From Tannerella sp. (lineage in GTDB: Bacteria > Bacteroidota > Bacteroidia > Bacteroidales > Tannerellaceae), in NCBI GenBank assembly GCA_031258835.1, contig JAIRMH010000154.1, positions 1-33,660 on the forward strand: a DNA stretch of 33,660 nt. The letters are read 5' to 3'. How positions within the stretch are numbered: the stretch's first letter is position 1; each line of letters starts with the position of its first letter. Both the position numbers and the translations under genes were made by a program. Positions 17,947-27,111 of the stretch are shown here, piece by piece. The notes under the pieces are model-generated. The model ran no database searches and was not told the origin of the DNA. It saw only the letters and a list, made by a program, of their open reading frames with translations.

Positions 17947-20289
17947 GGTTTTCTAAGCGTGATGCGCCGTTACAGGTTGACAACGATACTCAATGTACTG
18001 GGACTGTCGGTAGCCTTCGCCGCTTTCATCCTGATGATGATGAAAGTAAATTCCGAATACGGTTTCGACCGCTGCCATCCTAACGCCGACCGGATTTACA
18101 GGGTTGACTGGCTGAGAAACGGCGAGCCTGCCACCATTCTCCCGCGGGCGTTTGCCGACGCGATTATCGCTTCATCGCCCCAAATAAAAGAAGGAACGAT
18201 AATCACGCCATTAGATGAATGGATGGGCGATGTTTATCTTACGACCGGCGACGAGGCGAACCGGAAAGGTTTTCACCTGCCGTTTGAAACCTGCTATCCG
18301 GGTATTACACGAATTTTTGGATTCGACTTTACGGAAGGAGATCCCAATTGCCTCGACGCTCCCGGAAACGCTATTATTCCGCAAAGCATCGCGCGGCGTA
18401 TGTTCGCAAATGAAACGGCAATCGGAAAGCAACTGCATCCTGATAATATTTATTTTCTGACGAACGGTCAAACGTTAACGGTTGGCGGCGTGTACAGAGA
18501 TTTCCCTGACAATACACAAGTGAAAAATGTGATTTACACGGCTATCGGTCAGACGCAGAAAAACGACTGGAGTTCGCAAAACTATCTGTTGTATATTCTG
18601 TTTAACGATAAAAGTGAGGCAAAGGCGTTTGAAGATCACTTTAATCAAACCTTCGATTTTTCTCCGCTTGCCACTAATGGTCAAAACAGTATCAGCCTGA
18701 TGCCGCTGACCGATGTTTATTTCAGCGGGACAGGATTCAAAACCGGTAACGTGAATATGGTACGGATACTTTTTGCGATTGCATTGTTAGTGATCATCAT
18801 TGCCGCTATTAATTGTATGAATTTCAGTATTGCTATGACGCCGGTACGTATCCGCGGCATCAATACGCGGAAGATTCTGGGCTGCTCGACGGCAACATTG
18901 CGCATTTCCATGCTCGGCGAAGCGCTGATCACCGCATTTGTATCGTGGCTGTTGGCGCTGTTTTTGGTTGCTGTTTTGACGGAACGCCAGTATCTTTCCT
19001 TTATGGAGGCGGATTTGCACTTGCAGAACGACGTCCCGCTCGTGATGCTGACCGGACTTGCGGCATTGATTACGGGAGTTGTCGCCGGACTGTATCCCGC
19101 TTTTTATTCTACTTCGTTTCAGCCTGCCCTGGTTCTGAAAGGCAGTTTCGGACTTTCGCCCGCCGGACGTAAATTACGTACCGTCCTGATCGGCTTCCAG
19201 TATGTCATTTCCATTTGTCTGATCATTGCCGCCCTTTTTATACAAAAGCAAAACAGGTATCTGCAAAACTTCGATACGGGATTCGACAGGGAACATATCG
19301 CTATCGTAAAACTCAACGCCGACATCTGTTCACGCAGCAAAGATTTATACGCCGGCAAACTGAAAGCGTATGCAGGCATTGACGACGTTGCGTTCTCGAA
19401 ACAGAAAGTAGGCGCTTCCGACAGTTATACATGGTATAGCTTCAAGTACAACGACAGGGAGTTCAGCGGATATACACTCGAAGTGAGTGAAAATTTTCTC
19501 GACGTGATGCGCATACCCATCATCGAGGGGCGGAACTTCATCCCGTCGGATACCACCGGAAGAAAGATTGCTTTTGTATTGAATAAACCATTGAAGGAAT
19601 CTGTCGGCATAAAAGCAGGTGAAACAATGGAGATGACCTCATGGGGGAATCCGGTCTGCAATGTGGCAGGTATTACGGACGATGTCAAATTTACGTCCTT
19701 GCGGCAAAAACAGGACCATATCATCTTTTTAACCGGTTCTTCTTACGCGCTTCCCTTTTCATATGTCCGCCTGAAAGCCGGTACCAATGTGTTCGATGCC
19801 ATCGATTATATTCGCCGTACCGTAGCAGGTATTGATCCGGCGTTCCCCGTTGAGGTGGAATTTTATGACGATGTATTCCAGCGTTTGTACTTAAAGGAAA
19901 TAAACCTGAACCGTAATATCTCTTCAATGAGTCTTTTGGCCATTATTATTTCTATCGTCGGAATATTCGGCCTGATATTGCTGGAAACTCAATACCGCCG
20001 CAAGGAAATCGGTGTACGCAAGGTGTTCGGATCAACAAGCGCCGAAATCCTGTCGCTGTTTAATCGTACCTATATCCGTATACTGTGCGTCAGTTTCGCG
20101 CTGGCGGCGCCGGCAGCTTACTATGGCGTGACCCGGTGGCTGGAAAACTTCGCCTATAAAACGCCGATGGACTGGTGGGTGTATCTGCTGGCATTCGCAG
20201 TCGTACTGGCGCTGACTGCCGCTACCGTTACTTTTCAAAATTGGCGGGCTGCCAGTGCGAATCCCGTCGACAGTATTAAAACAGAATAA
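17929..20289 (+). CDS. MacB/FtsX-type ABC transporter permease (paralogue of 15301..17601)
   Basis: 786 aa; LNVLGLSVAFAAFILMMM, ...RRKEIGVRKVFGSTSAEILSLFNRTYIRI...RWLENFAYKTPMDWWVYLL...NPVDSIKTE. Confidence 0.92.
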   Translation: MTTIIKGFLSVMRRYRLTTILNVLGLSVAFAAFILMMMKVNSEYGFDRCHPNADRIYRVDWLRNGEPATILPRAFADAIIASSPQIKEGTIITPLDEWMGDVYLTTGDEANRKGFHLPFETCYPGITRIFGFDFTEGDPNCLDAPGNAIIPQSIARRMFANETAIGKQLHPDNIYFLTNGQTLTVGGVYRDFPDNTQVKNVIYTAIGQTQKNDWSSQNYLLYILFNDKSEAKAFEDHFNQTFDFSPLATNGQNSISLMPLTDVYFSGTGFKTGNVNMVRILFAIALLVIIIAAINCMNFSIAMTPVRIRGINTRKILGCSTATLRISMLGEALITAFVSWLLALFLVAVLTERQYLSFMEADLHLQNDVPLVMLTGLAALITGVVAGLYPAFYSTSFQPALVLKGSFGLSPAGRKLRTVLIGFQYVISICLIIAALFIQKQNRYLQNFDTGFDREHIAIVKLNADICSRSKDLYAGKLKAYAGIDDVAFSKQKVGASDSYTWYSFKYNDREFSGYTLEVSENFLDVMRIPIIEGRNFIPSDTTGRKIAFVLNKPLKESVGIKAGETMEMTSWGNPVCNVAGITDDVKFTSLRQKQDHIIFLTGSSYALPFSYVRLKAGTNVFDAIDYIRRTVAGIDPAFPVEVEFYDDVFQRLYLKEINLNRNISSMSLLAIIISIVGIFGLILLETQYRRKEIGVRKVFGSTSAEILSLFNRTYIRILCVSFALAAPAAYYGVTRWLENFAYKTPMDWWVYLLAFAVVLALTAATVTFQNWRAASANPVDSIKTE

Positions 20290-20367
20290 TGTGAATCAAT
20301 AAAATAAATATAAACAACTTGTGTGCCGTGCATTTTTACACGGTGTACTTAAAAAAAACAAAAAATC

Positions 20368-21048
20368 ATGATTAAAATTGAAAATTTGAAGAAAGTATTT
20401 CGCACGGAAGAAATTGAGACCGTCGCGTTGAATGAAGTGTCGTTGGAAGTCAACGAAGGTGAATTTATTGCCATCATGGGGCCATCGGGCTGCGGCAAAT
20501 CTACTCTGTTGAACATTCTCGGCCTGTTGGACAATCCGACATCGGGAACGTATTATCTGGCAGGGAAAGAAGTCGGCCACCTGAAAGAAAAAGACCGCAC
20601 CCAGGCGCGCAAGGGAAACATCGGTTTCGTATTCCAGAGCTTCAACCTGATAGAAGAGATGAGCGTCTTTGAGAACGTGGAATTGCCGCTGGTTTACATG
20701 AAAGTCAGCAAATCGGAACGCAAAAAACGGGTCGAAGAAGCGCTGAAACGAATGAATATCAGCCACCGCGAGAAGCATTTCCCCAACCAGCTCTCCGGCG
20801 GACAGCAGCAGCGTGTGGCCATCGCCCGCGCCGTCGTCGCCAATCCCAAACTGATCTTAGCCGACGAGCCGACCGGTAATCTGGATTCCAAAAACGGACA
20901 CGACGTGATGGATCTGCTATCGGAACTGAACAAAGAAGGCACGACCATCGTAATGGTGACGCACTCCCAGCATGACGCTTCGTTTGCACACCGTATCGTG
21001 AACCTGTTCGACGGGCAGATCGTTGCGGAAGTGCAGAGCAAGATGTAA
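20368..21048 (+). CDS. ABC transporter ATP-binding protein (MacB/LolD type)
   Basis: Walker [10 protein letters not shown], signature [14 protein letters not shown], Walker [15 protein letters not shown]-loop VTHSQ. Confidence 0.96.
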   Translation: MIKIENLKKVFRTEEIETVALNEVSLEVNEGEFIAIMGPSGCGKSTLLNILGLLDNPTSGTYYLAGKEVGHLKEKDRTQARKGNIGFVFQSFNLIEEMSVFENVELPLVYMKVSKSERKKRVEEALKRMNISHREKHFPNQLSGGQQQRVAIARAVVANPKLILADEPTGNLDSKNGHDVMDLLSELNKEGTTIVMVTHSQHDASFAHRIVNLFDGQIVAEVQSKM

Positions 21049-21062
21049 TTGAGAAATACTTT

Positions 21063-21409
21063 ATGATGAAACAATTTATCAGGAATTTCAAAAAACAGAA
21101 AGCCGTCGGCCTGCTCAACATCAGCAGCTTGAGTTTGGGGATCGCAGTGGCCGTAATCGTCGGCTGGTGGGCTATCAATGAGTGGAGTTTTGACAGTTTC
21201 AGCGAATGGAAGTAAAAGGCGTGTTGCGCAATGCGCACATCCGTTCCCTGCGCGGCGAAATCGACCCACAGGTGTATATCAAATTACCGAAAGAAACTGT
21301 GTGGTGGGTGTTGATTTCGTTCCTGATAGCTGCGCTGGTAGCGTATTTCGGTTTGCGGTTGTGGCTGGATGGTTTTCAAAAACTTTTTTTTATGTCACCT
21401 TACCAATGA
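21063..21409 (+). pseudogene. Remnant of a further MacB/FtsX-type permease with internal deletions
   Basis: 21063-21215 encodes [50 protein letters not shown] (N-terminal TM1); 21206-21409 in another frame encodes [29 protein letters not shown] (resembles EIVGIIKDIHFESLHSEIRPMGFI of the intact paralogue) joined to VLISFLIAALVAYFGLRLWLDGF (resembles the last-TM region before WLENFAYK). Confidence 0.8.
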
Positions 21410-21413
21410 CGAA

Positions 21414-22745
21414 TTAGAAGATCATGCTGAAAACCGTCAATCCGTCTTTGGAGACGGAATGTTGCAGTTTGCCTCCGTGCAGGCGCATGATGTAGCGTGA
21501 GATGCTAAGCCCGACACCCGACCCTGAAGGTTTGGTGGTGAAGAACGGAATGAAAATATGCGGCAGGATATCCGGTGGGATAGGTTGGCCGCTATTGGCG
21601 ATATGGACGCTTAGTCTGTCTGACGCCTGTTTGCCGACGGAGAGGATGATTTTTTCTCCTTTGCCTGTCTCAACGGCTTCGATCGCGTTTTTTACCAGGT
21701 TGATCAGCACCTGTGATATCAGGTTTTCATCAGCAAAGAGAATGAACGGTTCGGATTCGGGAAATGAAACCGTGATGTCGATGTTTTTCTTCCGGATTGC
21801 TGTTTCATGTAGTTTGACGACTTTCTCAATCAAAACATTCAAGTTGAAGTTTTGTTTTTTAGGTTTGGGTACTGCCGTGAATTTACGGTACGATTCAACG
21901 AAGGACAGCAGTCCCGATGCCGTTGTGTTGATAGTTTTGAGCGCTTCGAGCGTGTTTTGCCTCAAATCTTCCGACGGACGGGAAGGTGACCGGTGCATGA
22001 AATGCAGGGTTTCGGTCAGGGATGTGATGGGGGCAATGGCGTTCATGATTTCGTGTGTCATCACACGGATAAGGCGAATCCACGATTCAATTTCTTTCAT
22101 CTCCAGTTCATTCCCGATATTGTTAAGGGAGATGATACGCATCTTCCCCCGTTTGAGCAGGATTTGTGAGGTCTGCAGACTGATTTGTAATTCTTCGCGT
22201 TCGGTTGTCAACGTAATTTGAACGTTGTCGCCCGCTTTCAGTTGGTGAAACAGTTTGGGATACGTTTCGTTGATAGTTTGCAATTGATTGATATGTGAGA
22301 AAACGGAAAGACCCAGCATATTCAGGGCTGTTTGATTTACCCGCTGAACGATGCCACGGTCATTGACGATCACGATGCCTGTCGAGACGCTTTCAAGAAT
22401 AAGGCTCAGGAAATTTTCATTTTCAATAACCTCTTTGCGAGCCTTTATCAGTATTTCTTTGATACGGTTCATCATCTTGTTCATTTCTTTCTCCCGCAAT
22501 GAGAGTTTTGTCTCCGAAAAATGAAATGTATAATCGCCGTTTTCCAGGGCGTTAAGCAGGAAATTGAAATTTTGATTGTAACGTTTGTAACATTTTTCCA
22601 GCATCCAAAAACAAAAGATAATCCACGCAACGCCTGTCGCTGCATATAAATACGCTGTCGTAATGAAGCAAATCGTCGTTCCGGCAACTGCCGGAACCAG
22701 CAATGCCGTATATAAATACAGTTTGTATTGAATGGATTTAAACAT
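21414..22745 (-). CDS. NtrB-like sensor histidine kinase (membrane-anchored, PAS-like + HisKA + HATPase_c)
   Basis: 443 aa; two N-terminal TMs, PAS-like segment SVSTGIVIVNDRGIVQRVNQTALNMLGL, RVMTHEIMNAIAPITSLTETL (H-box), NLVKNAIEAV (N-box), SGSGVGLSISRYIMRLHGG (G-box). Confidence 0.93.
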   Translation of the reverse strand: MFKSIQYKLYLYTALLVPAVAGTTICFITTAYLYAATGVAWIIFCFWMLEKCYKRYNQNFNFLLNALENGDYTFHFSETKLSLREKEMNKMMNRIKEILIKARKEVIENENFLSLILESVSTGIVIVNDRGIVQRVNQTALNMLGLSVFSHINQLQTINETYPKLFHQLKAGDNVQITLTTEREELQISLQTSQILLKRGKMRIISLNNIGNELEMKEIESWIRLIRVMTHEIMNAIAPITSLTETLHFMHRSPSRPSEDLRQNTLEALKTINTTASGLLSFVESYRKFTAVPKPKKQNFNLNVLIEKVVKLHETAIRKKNIDITVSFPESEPFILFADENLISQVLINLVKNAIEAVETGKGEKIILSVGKQASDRLSVHIANSGQPIPPDILPHIFIPFFTTKPSGSGVGLSISRYIMRLHGGKLQHSVSKDGLTVFSMIF

Positions 22746-22759
22746 TGAATAATTAGTCT

Positions 22760-24208
22760 TTACTTTACCAGATGATATTTTCTCATTTTACTGTATAGCG
22801 TTGGCCGTGTAATTCCCAATTCTGCCGCTACGGCCGAGAGATTCTCCCGATTTCGTTTCAAAGAATTTTGGATCAATATTTTTTCGGCGTCTTCCAATGT
22901 CATATTATCTAATTCGATATTCGCCGGATTAGACGGGCTTAAATAAATATCGTTGATTTGCAGGACATTTGTTTCCGACAAGATGACGGTTTTCTCCACC
23001 GTATGTTGTAGCTCGCGGATGTTCCCCGGCCAGTGATAGGCTTGTAGCTTATTGAGGGTTGAGGGTGAAAAGGATATGTTTTTTTTATTGTATTTCTTTG
23101 CATATTTTTCTAAGAAAAATTCGGCTAACGGCGGGATGTCTTCTTTCCGTTCCCGTAGAGGCGGGATTTCTATCTGGATGGTATTGATGCGGTATAATAA
23201 ATCTTCGCGGAATTCACCTTTTCCGACTAATTCGCGCAAATCGCGGTTGGTGGCGCAAATCAGGCGGATGTCGACAGGAATGGGTTTGTTTCCGCCTACC
23301 CGTACTATTTGCCTCGATTGAAGGGCGTTTAGCAATTTTGCCTGTAAGGGGTAGGAGAGGTTCCCTATTTCATCGAGGAACAGCGTGCCGTGGTTCGCCG
23401 CTTCGAATTTGCCGGTACGGTCGGTTTTCGCATCGGTGAAGGAGCCTTTTACATGTCCGAACAATTCGCTTTCGAAAAGGGATTCCGTGACAGCGCCCAT
23501 ATCGACTGTTATCAAGATTTCTTTATTACGTAAAGAAAGCCGTTGTATTTCGCGGGCGATCACTTCTTTTCCCGTTCCGTTTTCACCGGTAATAAGGATA
23601 TTTGCATCTGTCCGGGCTACTTTTTCAATCAGCAGGCGCAAATTTCTGACAGCTTCGGAAATGCCCCAGCAAACTGTTTGTCCCTTATTCAATTCACTGT
23701 TTAAAACACTTTGCCGTTCACGCAATTGCTTGACATTATTACGCGATTCCCGCAACGAATAAGCGGCTTGCAGGGTGGCAATCAATTTGGCATTATTCCA
23801 GGGTTTGACCACAAAATCGGTGGCACCCAGTTTCAATGCCTTTACCGCCAAGTCGATATCGGCATAAGCCGTAAAGAGAACGACCGGAAGGTCTGCATCC
23901 TGTTTTTTTATTTCCGAAAGCCAATACAGCCCTTCGTTTCCACTATTGATACCTGCGGAAAAATTCATGTCCAACAGGACAATGTCGGGCGCCGCTTCCC
24001 TTAACAGCGTATGAATCTGTTTGGGCGACGACAAAAGCGTAATGGATTCAAAATAATTTTCCAGGAGGATTCGTAACGCCGTCAAGACGTTCTTATTATC
24101 GTCAACAATCAGGATACCGCCTCGTTGTGCCGTAACTGTTCCCGATGTTGTCGAATCCGGATACTTTTTTATGTTGTTGCGTGATTCCGCCGAACGAACG
24201 ACTATCAT
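22760..24208 (-). CDS. NtrC-family sigma-54-dependent response regulator (REC-AAA+-HTH)
   Basis: REC domain ILIVDDNKNV...DIVLLDMNFSAG; GENGTGKEVIAREI (Walker A), ESELFGHVKGSFTDAKTDRTGKFEAANHGTLFLDEIGNL (GAFTGA-like GSFTDA), Fis-type HTH at the C-terminus. Track start 24325 lies upstream of a promoter-like element; ATG at 24208 preferred. Confidence 0.93.
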   Translation of the reverse strand: MIVVRSAESRNNIKKYPDSTTSGTVTAQRGGILIVDDNKNVLTALRILLENYFESITLLSSPKQIHTLLREAAPDIVLLDMNFSAGINSGNEGLYWLSEIKKQDADLPVVLFTAYADIDLAVKALKLGATDFVVKPWNNAKLIATLQAAYSLRESRNNVKQLRERQSVLNSELNKGQTVCWGISEAVRNLRLLIEKVARTDANILITGENGTGKEVIAREIQRLSLRNKEILITVDMGAVTESLFESELFGHVKGSFTDAKTDRTGKFEAANHGTLFLDEIGNLSYPLQAKLLNALQSRQIVRVGGNKPIPVDIRLICATNRDLRELVGKGEFREDLLYRINTIQIEIPPLRERKEDIPPLAEFFLEKYAKKYNKKNISFSPSTLNKLQAYHWPGNIRELQHTVEKTVILSETNVLQINDIYLSPSNPANIELDNMTLEDAEKILIQNSLKRNRENLSAVAAELGITRPTLYSKMRKYHLVK

Positions 24209-24236
24209 AGCGATAAAATTTTCAAGTAGATTATAG

Positions 24237-24286
24237 CGTACAAATGTACATGAAATTTTCGATATTCCACACAGACCGATAAAAAT
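24237..24286 (-). promoter_or_regulatory. Element B: conserved promoter element facing the NtrC-type regulator gene
   Basis: Minus strand ATTTTTATCGGTCTGTGTGGAATATCGAAAATTTCATGTACATTTGTACG; 48/50 identical to element C. Confidence 0.8.
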
Positions 24287-24344
24287 TATGATCGTAGATG
24301 TCCCCGTGTCCCGTCCGCTTTGCAACGTACCCGTAAAAGAGATG

Positions 24345-24878
24345 TTAATAGTCCTTATAATCTTTTACAATCAGTTCTTTTTTGATATAATTCAGTATGA
24401 TATGCACATTTCCGCCGGGTGCGGCGTTGAATTTGGCGGAACTGACGACGTCGTCGGCATTGAACCGGACAATGAGTTCGTTTAAGATAAGCCATGTTTG
24501 CAATATAATCGTTTCTTCATTTTTTAATATTCCCTGATCTATGCCGTTCAGGAAAACGCGTACTCCCATAGCTATACCGAATATATTGCCGGGACGCGTC
24601 AATGTCACCGTACACGGTATCTCCATTTCGTTTGTTTTATTGAATGTTTCCGCTGCTTTATCTTTCATCTCATCAATGAACTTGTCCTTCCCGAATGCGT
24701 TTTTGAGGACGAAGATGTCGGAGATGGAAAATACGACAATCAATAAAAGAAATCCGGTTTCAGAAAGTTCTATGCCAAACCATGTCATATAATGTGTACC
24801 ATCATTATATCCTGAAAATCCTACTATTGCTATGAATACAGTAAATAATGCCCATGCGATTGCGTTGAATTTTTTCAT
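24345..24878 (-). CDS. Hypothetical small membrane protein with two N-terminal TM segments
   Basis: 177 aa ORF with good coding character, TMs AIAWALFTVFIAIVGFSGY and GFLLLIVVFSISDIFVL, then a soluble domain; no family recognised. Confidence 0.75.
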   Translation of the reverse strand: MKKFNAIAWALFTVFIAIVGFSGYNDGTHYMTWFGIELSETGFLLLIVVFSISDIFVLKNAFGKDKFIDEMKDKAAETFNKTNEMEIPCTVTLTRPGNIFGIAMGVRVFLNGIDQGILKNEETIILQTWLILNELIVRFNADDVVSSAKFNAAPGGNVHIILNYIKKELIVKDYKDY

Positions 24879-24935
24879 TGTATTTGAATTTATATCCTTT
24901 TTTAAAGGATGTTATTGTTATTTTGCCGTAATTAA

Positions 24936-24975
24936 CGAAGGTACGGCAGTCTCGGAAGAGATTACCGTACCTTCG
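24936..24975 (-). terminator. Strong hairpin between the OM beta-barrel gene and the small membrane protein gene
   Basis: Perfect 11-bp arms CGAAGGTACGG / CCGTACCTTCG with further partial pairing inside; just beyond the stop of the minus-strand gene 24982..25809. No clear U-tract, so terminator function is inferred. Confidence 0.55.
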
Positions 24976-24981
24976 ACTTAC

Positions 24982-25809
24982 TTAAAACCGGAAATTCACG
25001 CCGAATGTAAGGCCCACAGATTTTAAATCCGCGTATTTATACTCTTTCTCTTCAAATTCCGAGTGGTAAAGGTAATCCAGATTAGCGCTAAGGGAAATCA
25101 CACTCGAAACGTTCCACCTTACAGAGCCGCCGAGATCAACGGCCACAGCCGAACCGTCCGTTTCCGATTCGCCGTCCATTTGCGCATGTAAAGACGCAAA
25201 CCCTATGGTAGGACGGAGATCAAATGACACTTTCTGCGATGCGGAAGGGAAAGAAATCAGCGGCCCGACAAGGAATCCCGTAAGGCCTAAAGAAGCGTCC
25301 TGATTTTTAAGATCATACGAGGTATAAAAGAACGAGGAGGTAATTCCGATATGTCTCCCAAACAAATATCCGAAATTAAAATTGAACTGTATTCCGTTTT
25401 TTTCCAGATTAGAGTAATCTTCCAATAATGCAGAGCCTCCAATCGTTATTCCCGCATATCCTTTCCGGGCAAACTCCGATTCCTGCGTTCCGTAGCTGTA
25501 ATCATAACCGTTATCATCATCATCATAATAATAATCGTTCGTTCGCCTTCTACTCGCAGTTTGTCTCGTGTTGAATACGTCTTTAGATCCATCTTCATAC
25601 TCTATCATGAAAATTTTGGATTTAGGCAGGGAATAAACTTGCCTGCCTCGGTTGTCATAGGGCTTGTATTTGACATCTCTATCGCCCACCTCGGTAACTA
25701 TTGCACGGATCTCGCGTCCGTCTTCTCTTAATGTAATGATATCTTGTGCATTGACAAGAGAAACGCCTGTAAATAATATCAGGGCTAAAATAAAAACAAC
25801 TTTTTTCAT
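24982..25809 (-). CDS. Outer-membrane beta-barrel-type protein
   Basis: 275 aa; signal peptide MKKVVFILALILFTGVSLVNAQ; alternating hydrophobic strands and terminal LTFGVNFRF. Confidence 0.8.
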   Translation of the reverse strand: MKKVVFILALILFTGVSLVNAQDIITLREDGREIRAIVTEVGDRDVKYKPYDNRGRQVYSLPKSKIFMIEYEDGSKDVFNTRQTASRRRTNDYYYDDDDNGYDYSYGTQESEFARKGYAGITIGGSALLEDYSNLEKNGIQFNFNFGYLFGRHIGITSSFFYTSYDLKNQDASLGLTGFLVGPLISFPSASQKVSFDLRPTIGFASLHAQMDGESETDGSAVAVDLGGSVRWNVSSVISLSANLDYLYHSEFEEKEYKYADLKSVGLTFGVNFRF

Positions 25810-25857
25810 AATCTTAAATATTAATTAGTTAGAATGTTAAAAAGATAAATACAAGTG

Positions 25858-25888
25858 CAAAGATACTCGTGATTTTAAAGTGTGACAA
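25858..25888 (-). promoter_or_regulatory. Putative Bacteroidetes-type promoter for the beta-barrel gene
   Basis: On the minus strand TTGT - N19 - TATCTTTG, matching the TTTG / TAnnTTTG scheme. Confidence 0.5.
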
Positions 25889-25960
25889 TCCCATTTGTGG
25901 GGTATTTTTGTTTTGTTCAAATATTTTTTTTGTAAATGATAAAAAGAACTTCTATATTTA

Positions 25961-25990
25961 TTTGTATTTAAACGGAAAATTGTAATTTTG
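25961..25990 (+). promoter_or_regulatory. Putative promoter upstream of the orphan-looking histidine kinase
   Basis: TTTG - N18 - TAATTTTG, ahead of the start at 26023/26029. Confidence 0.45.
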
Positions 25991-26022
25991 TCGGGATTTA
26001 TGATTTCATATTATTACAGGAG

Positions 26023-26823
26023 TTGATGATGTGTAATTTTATATATTTGCGGTATATGAGCGTACTTGCTTTTGTTATGTTCGGATGCGATGAATTGCAC
26101 TCTGTAACATTGAATGTTGTGCGGGCGGATATTTACATGCTCGCGTATGTTGTTGGTATTGTGGGGGTGCTGTCGGCGTTTCTCCTGTGGGTGGCGTTTC
26201 GCCGGAAGATACGGAACGGACGGAAAGAGCAACAGTTTATTGCGTCACAAGCAATGCTGGAAGGCAAAAAAGAAGAGCGCAAACGTCTGGCGCGCGACCT
26301 TCACGATGGGCTTGGCGGGATGCTTTCGGCAGTGAAGATTGCTCTTGTCACCGATGACGTGAACCTGCCATTCCTTCGTGAAAAAATCAATTGCTGCATC
26401 GAAGAACTCGCCCGTGTGGCGCATCATCTGATGCCGGCTTCCTTGTCGCATTTCGGCTTGAAAGCAGCATTGAAAGATTATTGCCTCTCGTTTTCCAATG
26501 TCGAATTTCACTTTTTCGGCGAAGACCGGCGGTTTGACGAGAGAGTTGAGTTCGAAGTTTATTGTTGCGCTTGCGAATTGGTGAATAATTCTTTCAAACA
26601 TTCCGGCGCGACGAACATAGACGTACAGTTAATGTTGACTAACGATCGTGTGATGCTGACCGTGTATGACGACGGTTGCGGCTTTGACAAAACATTGGCC
26701 TCGAAAGGCGCGGGACTGAAAAACATCAAGGACAGGATTGCGGTTTTCAATGGCAAAATAGATATTAATACATCACCGGGCAATGGTACGGAAACGAATA
26801 TCGAACTGAAAACCGAAATATAG
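26023..26823 (+). CDS. NarL/DesK-type sensor histidine kinase (HisKA_3 + HATPase_c)
   Basis: 266 aa; one or two N-terminal TMs, RKRLARDLHDGLGGMLSAVKIAL (HisKA_3 H-box), CELVNNSFKHSGAT (N-box), DDGCGFDKTLASKGAGLKNIKDRI (G-box). Confidence 0.92.
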   Translation: MMMCNFIYLRYMSVLAFVMFGCDELHSVTLNVVRADIYMLAYVVGIVGVLSAFLLWVAFRRKIRNGRKEQQFIASQAMLEGKKEERKRLARDLHDGLGGMLSAVKIALVTDDVNLPFLREKINCCIEELARVAHHLMPASLSHFGLKAALKDYCLSFSNVEFHFFGEDRRFDERVEFEVYCCACELVNNSFKHSGATNIDVQLMLTNDRVMLTVYDDGCGFDKTLASKGAGLKNIKDRIAVFNGKIDINTSPGNGTETNIELKTEI

Positions 26824-26839
26824 TAGCTGTTTGTGGCAC

Positions 26840-26870
26840 AAAAAAAAAGCGGCCACTTTCTTGTAACCGC
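26840..26870 (-). terminator. Intrinsic terminator for tRNA-Lys
   Basis: Minus strand: GCGGTTAC-AAGAAA-GTGGCCGC (8-bp stem, two G-U pairs) followed by nine T's, immediately 3' of the tRNA. Confidence 0.82.
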
Positions 26871-26882
26871 CTTATTATCAAG

Positions 26883-26955
26883 TGACCCCGGTGGGACTCG
26901 AACCCACGACCCAATGATTAAGAGTCATTTGCTCTACCAACTGAGCTACGGAGTC
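26883..26955 (-). tRNA. tRNA-Lys (anticodon CTT), CCA not encoded
   Basis: Cloverleaf: acceptor GACTCCG/CGGGGTC, D-arm GCTC-AGTTGGTA-GAGC, anticodon arm AATGA-CTCTTAA-TCATT, T-arm GTGGG-TTCGAGT-CCCAC, discriminator A. Confidence 0.96.
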
Positions 26956-27111
26956 TCCGATATAAAAACATTTCGGAATGAATAATTTGTCATTGCGAAA
27001 TTGCGGGTGCAAAATTAGTTATTATATTTTCTTTATCCAAGTTTTTTTATTTCTTTTCTTCCATAAAGTTGCATTTGTCGGTTTAAATTGCATGTCCCCG
27101 TTATGCAAATA

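Noticed and set aside
20317-20350. Hairpin-like sequence GTGCCGTG-CATTTTTA-CACGGTGT between permease and ATPase genes
   Set aside because: Short stem needing several G-U pairs and followed by an A-rich rather than T-rich run; not convincing as terminator or riboswitch.
21502-22221. 239-aa plus-strand ORF antisense to the NtrB-like kinase
   Set aside because: Overlaps a clear histidine kinase; Ser/Arg/Ile-rich shadow translation without domains.
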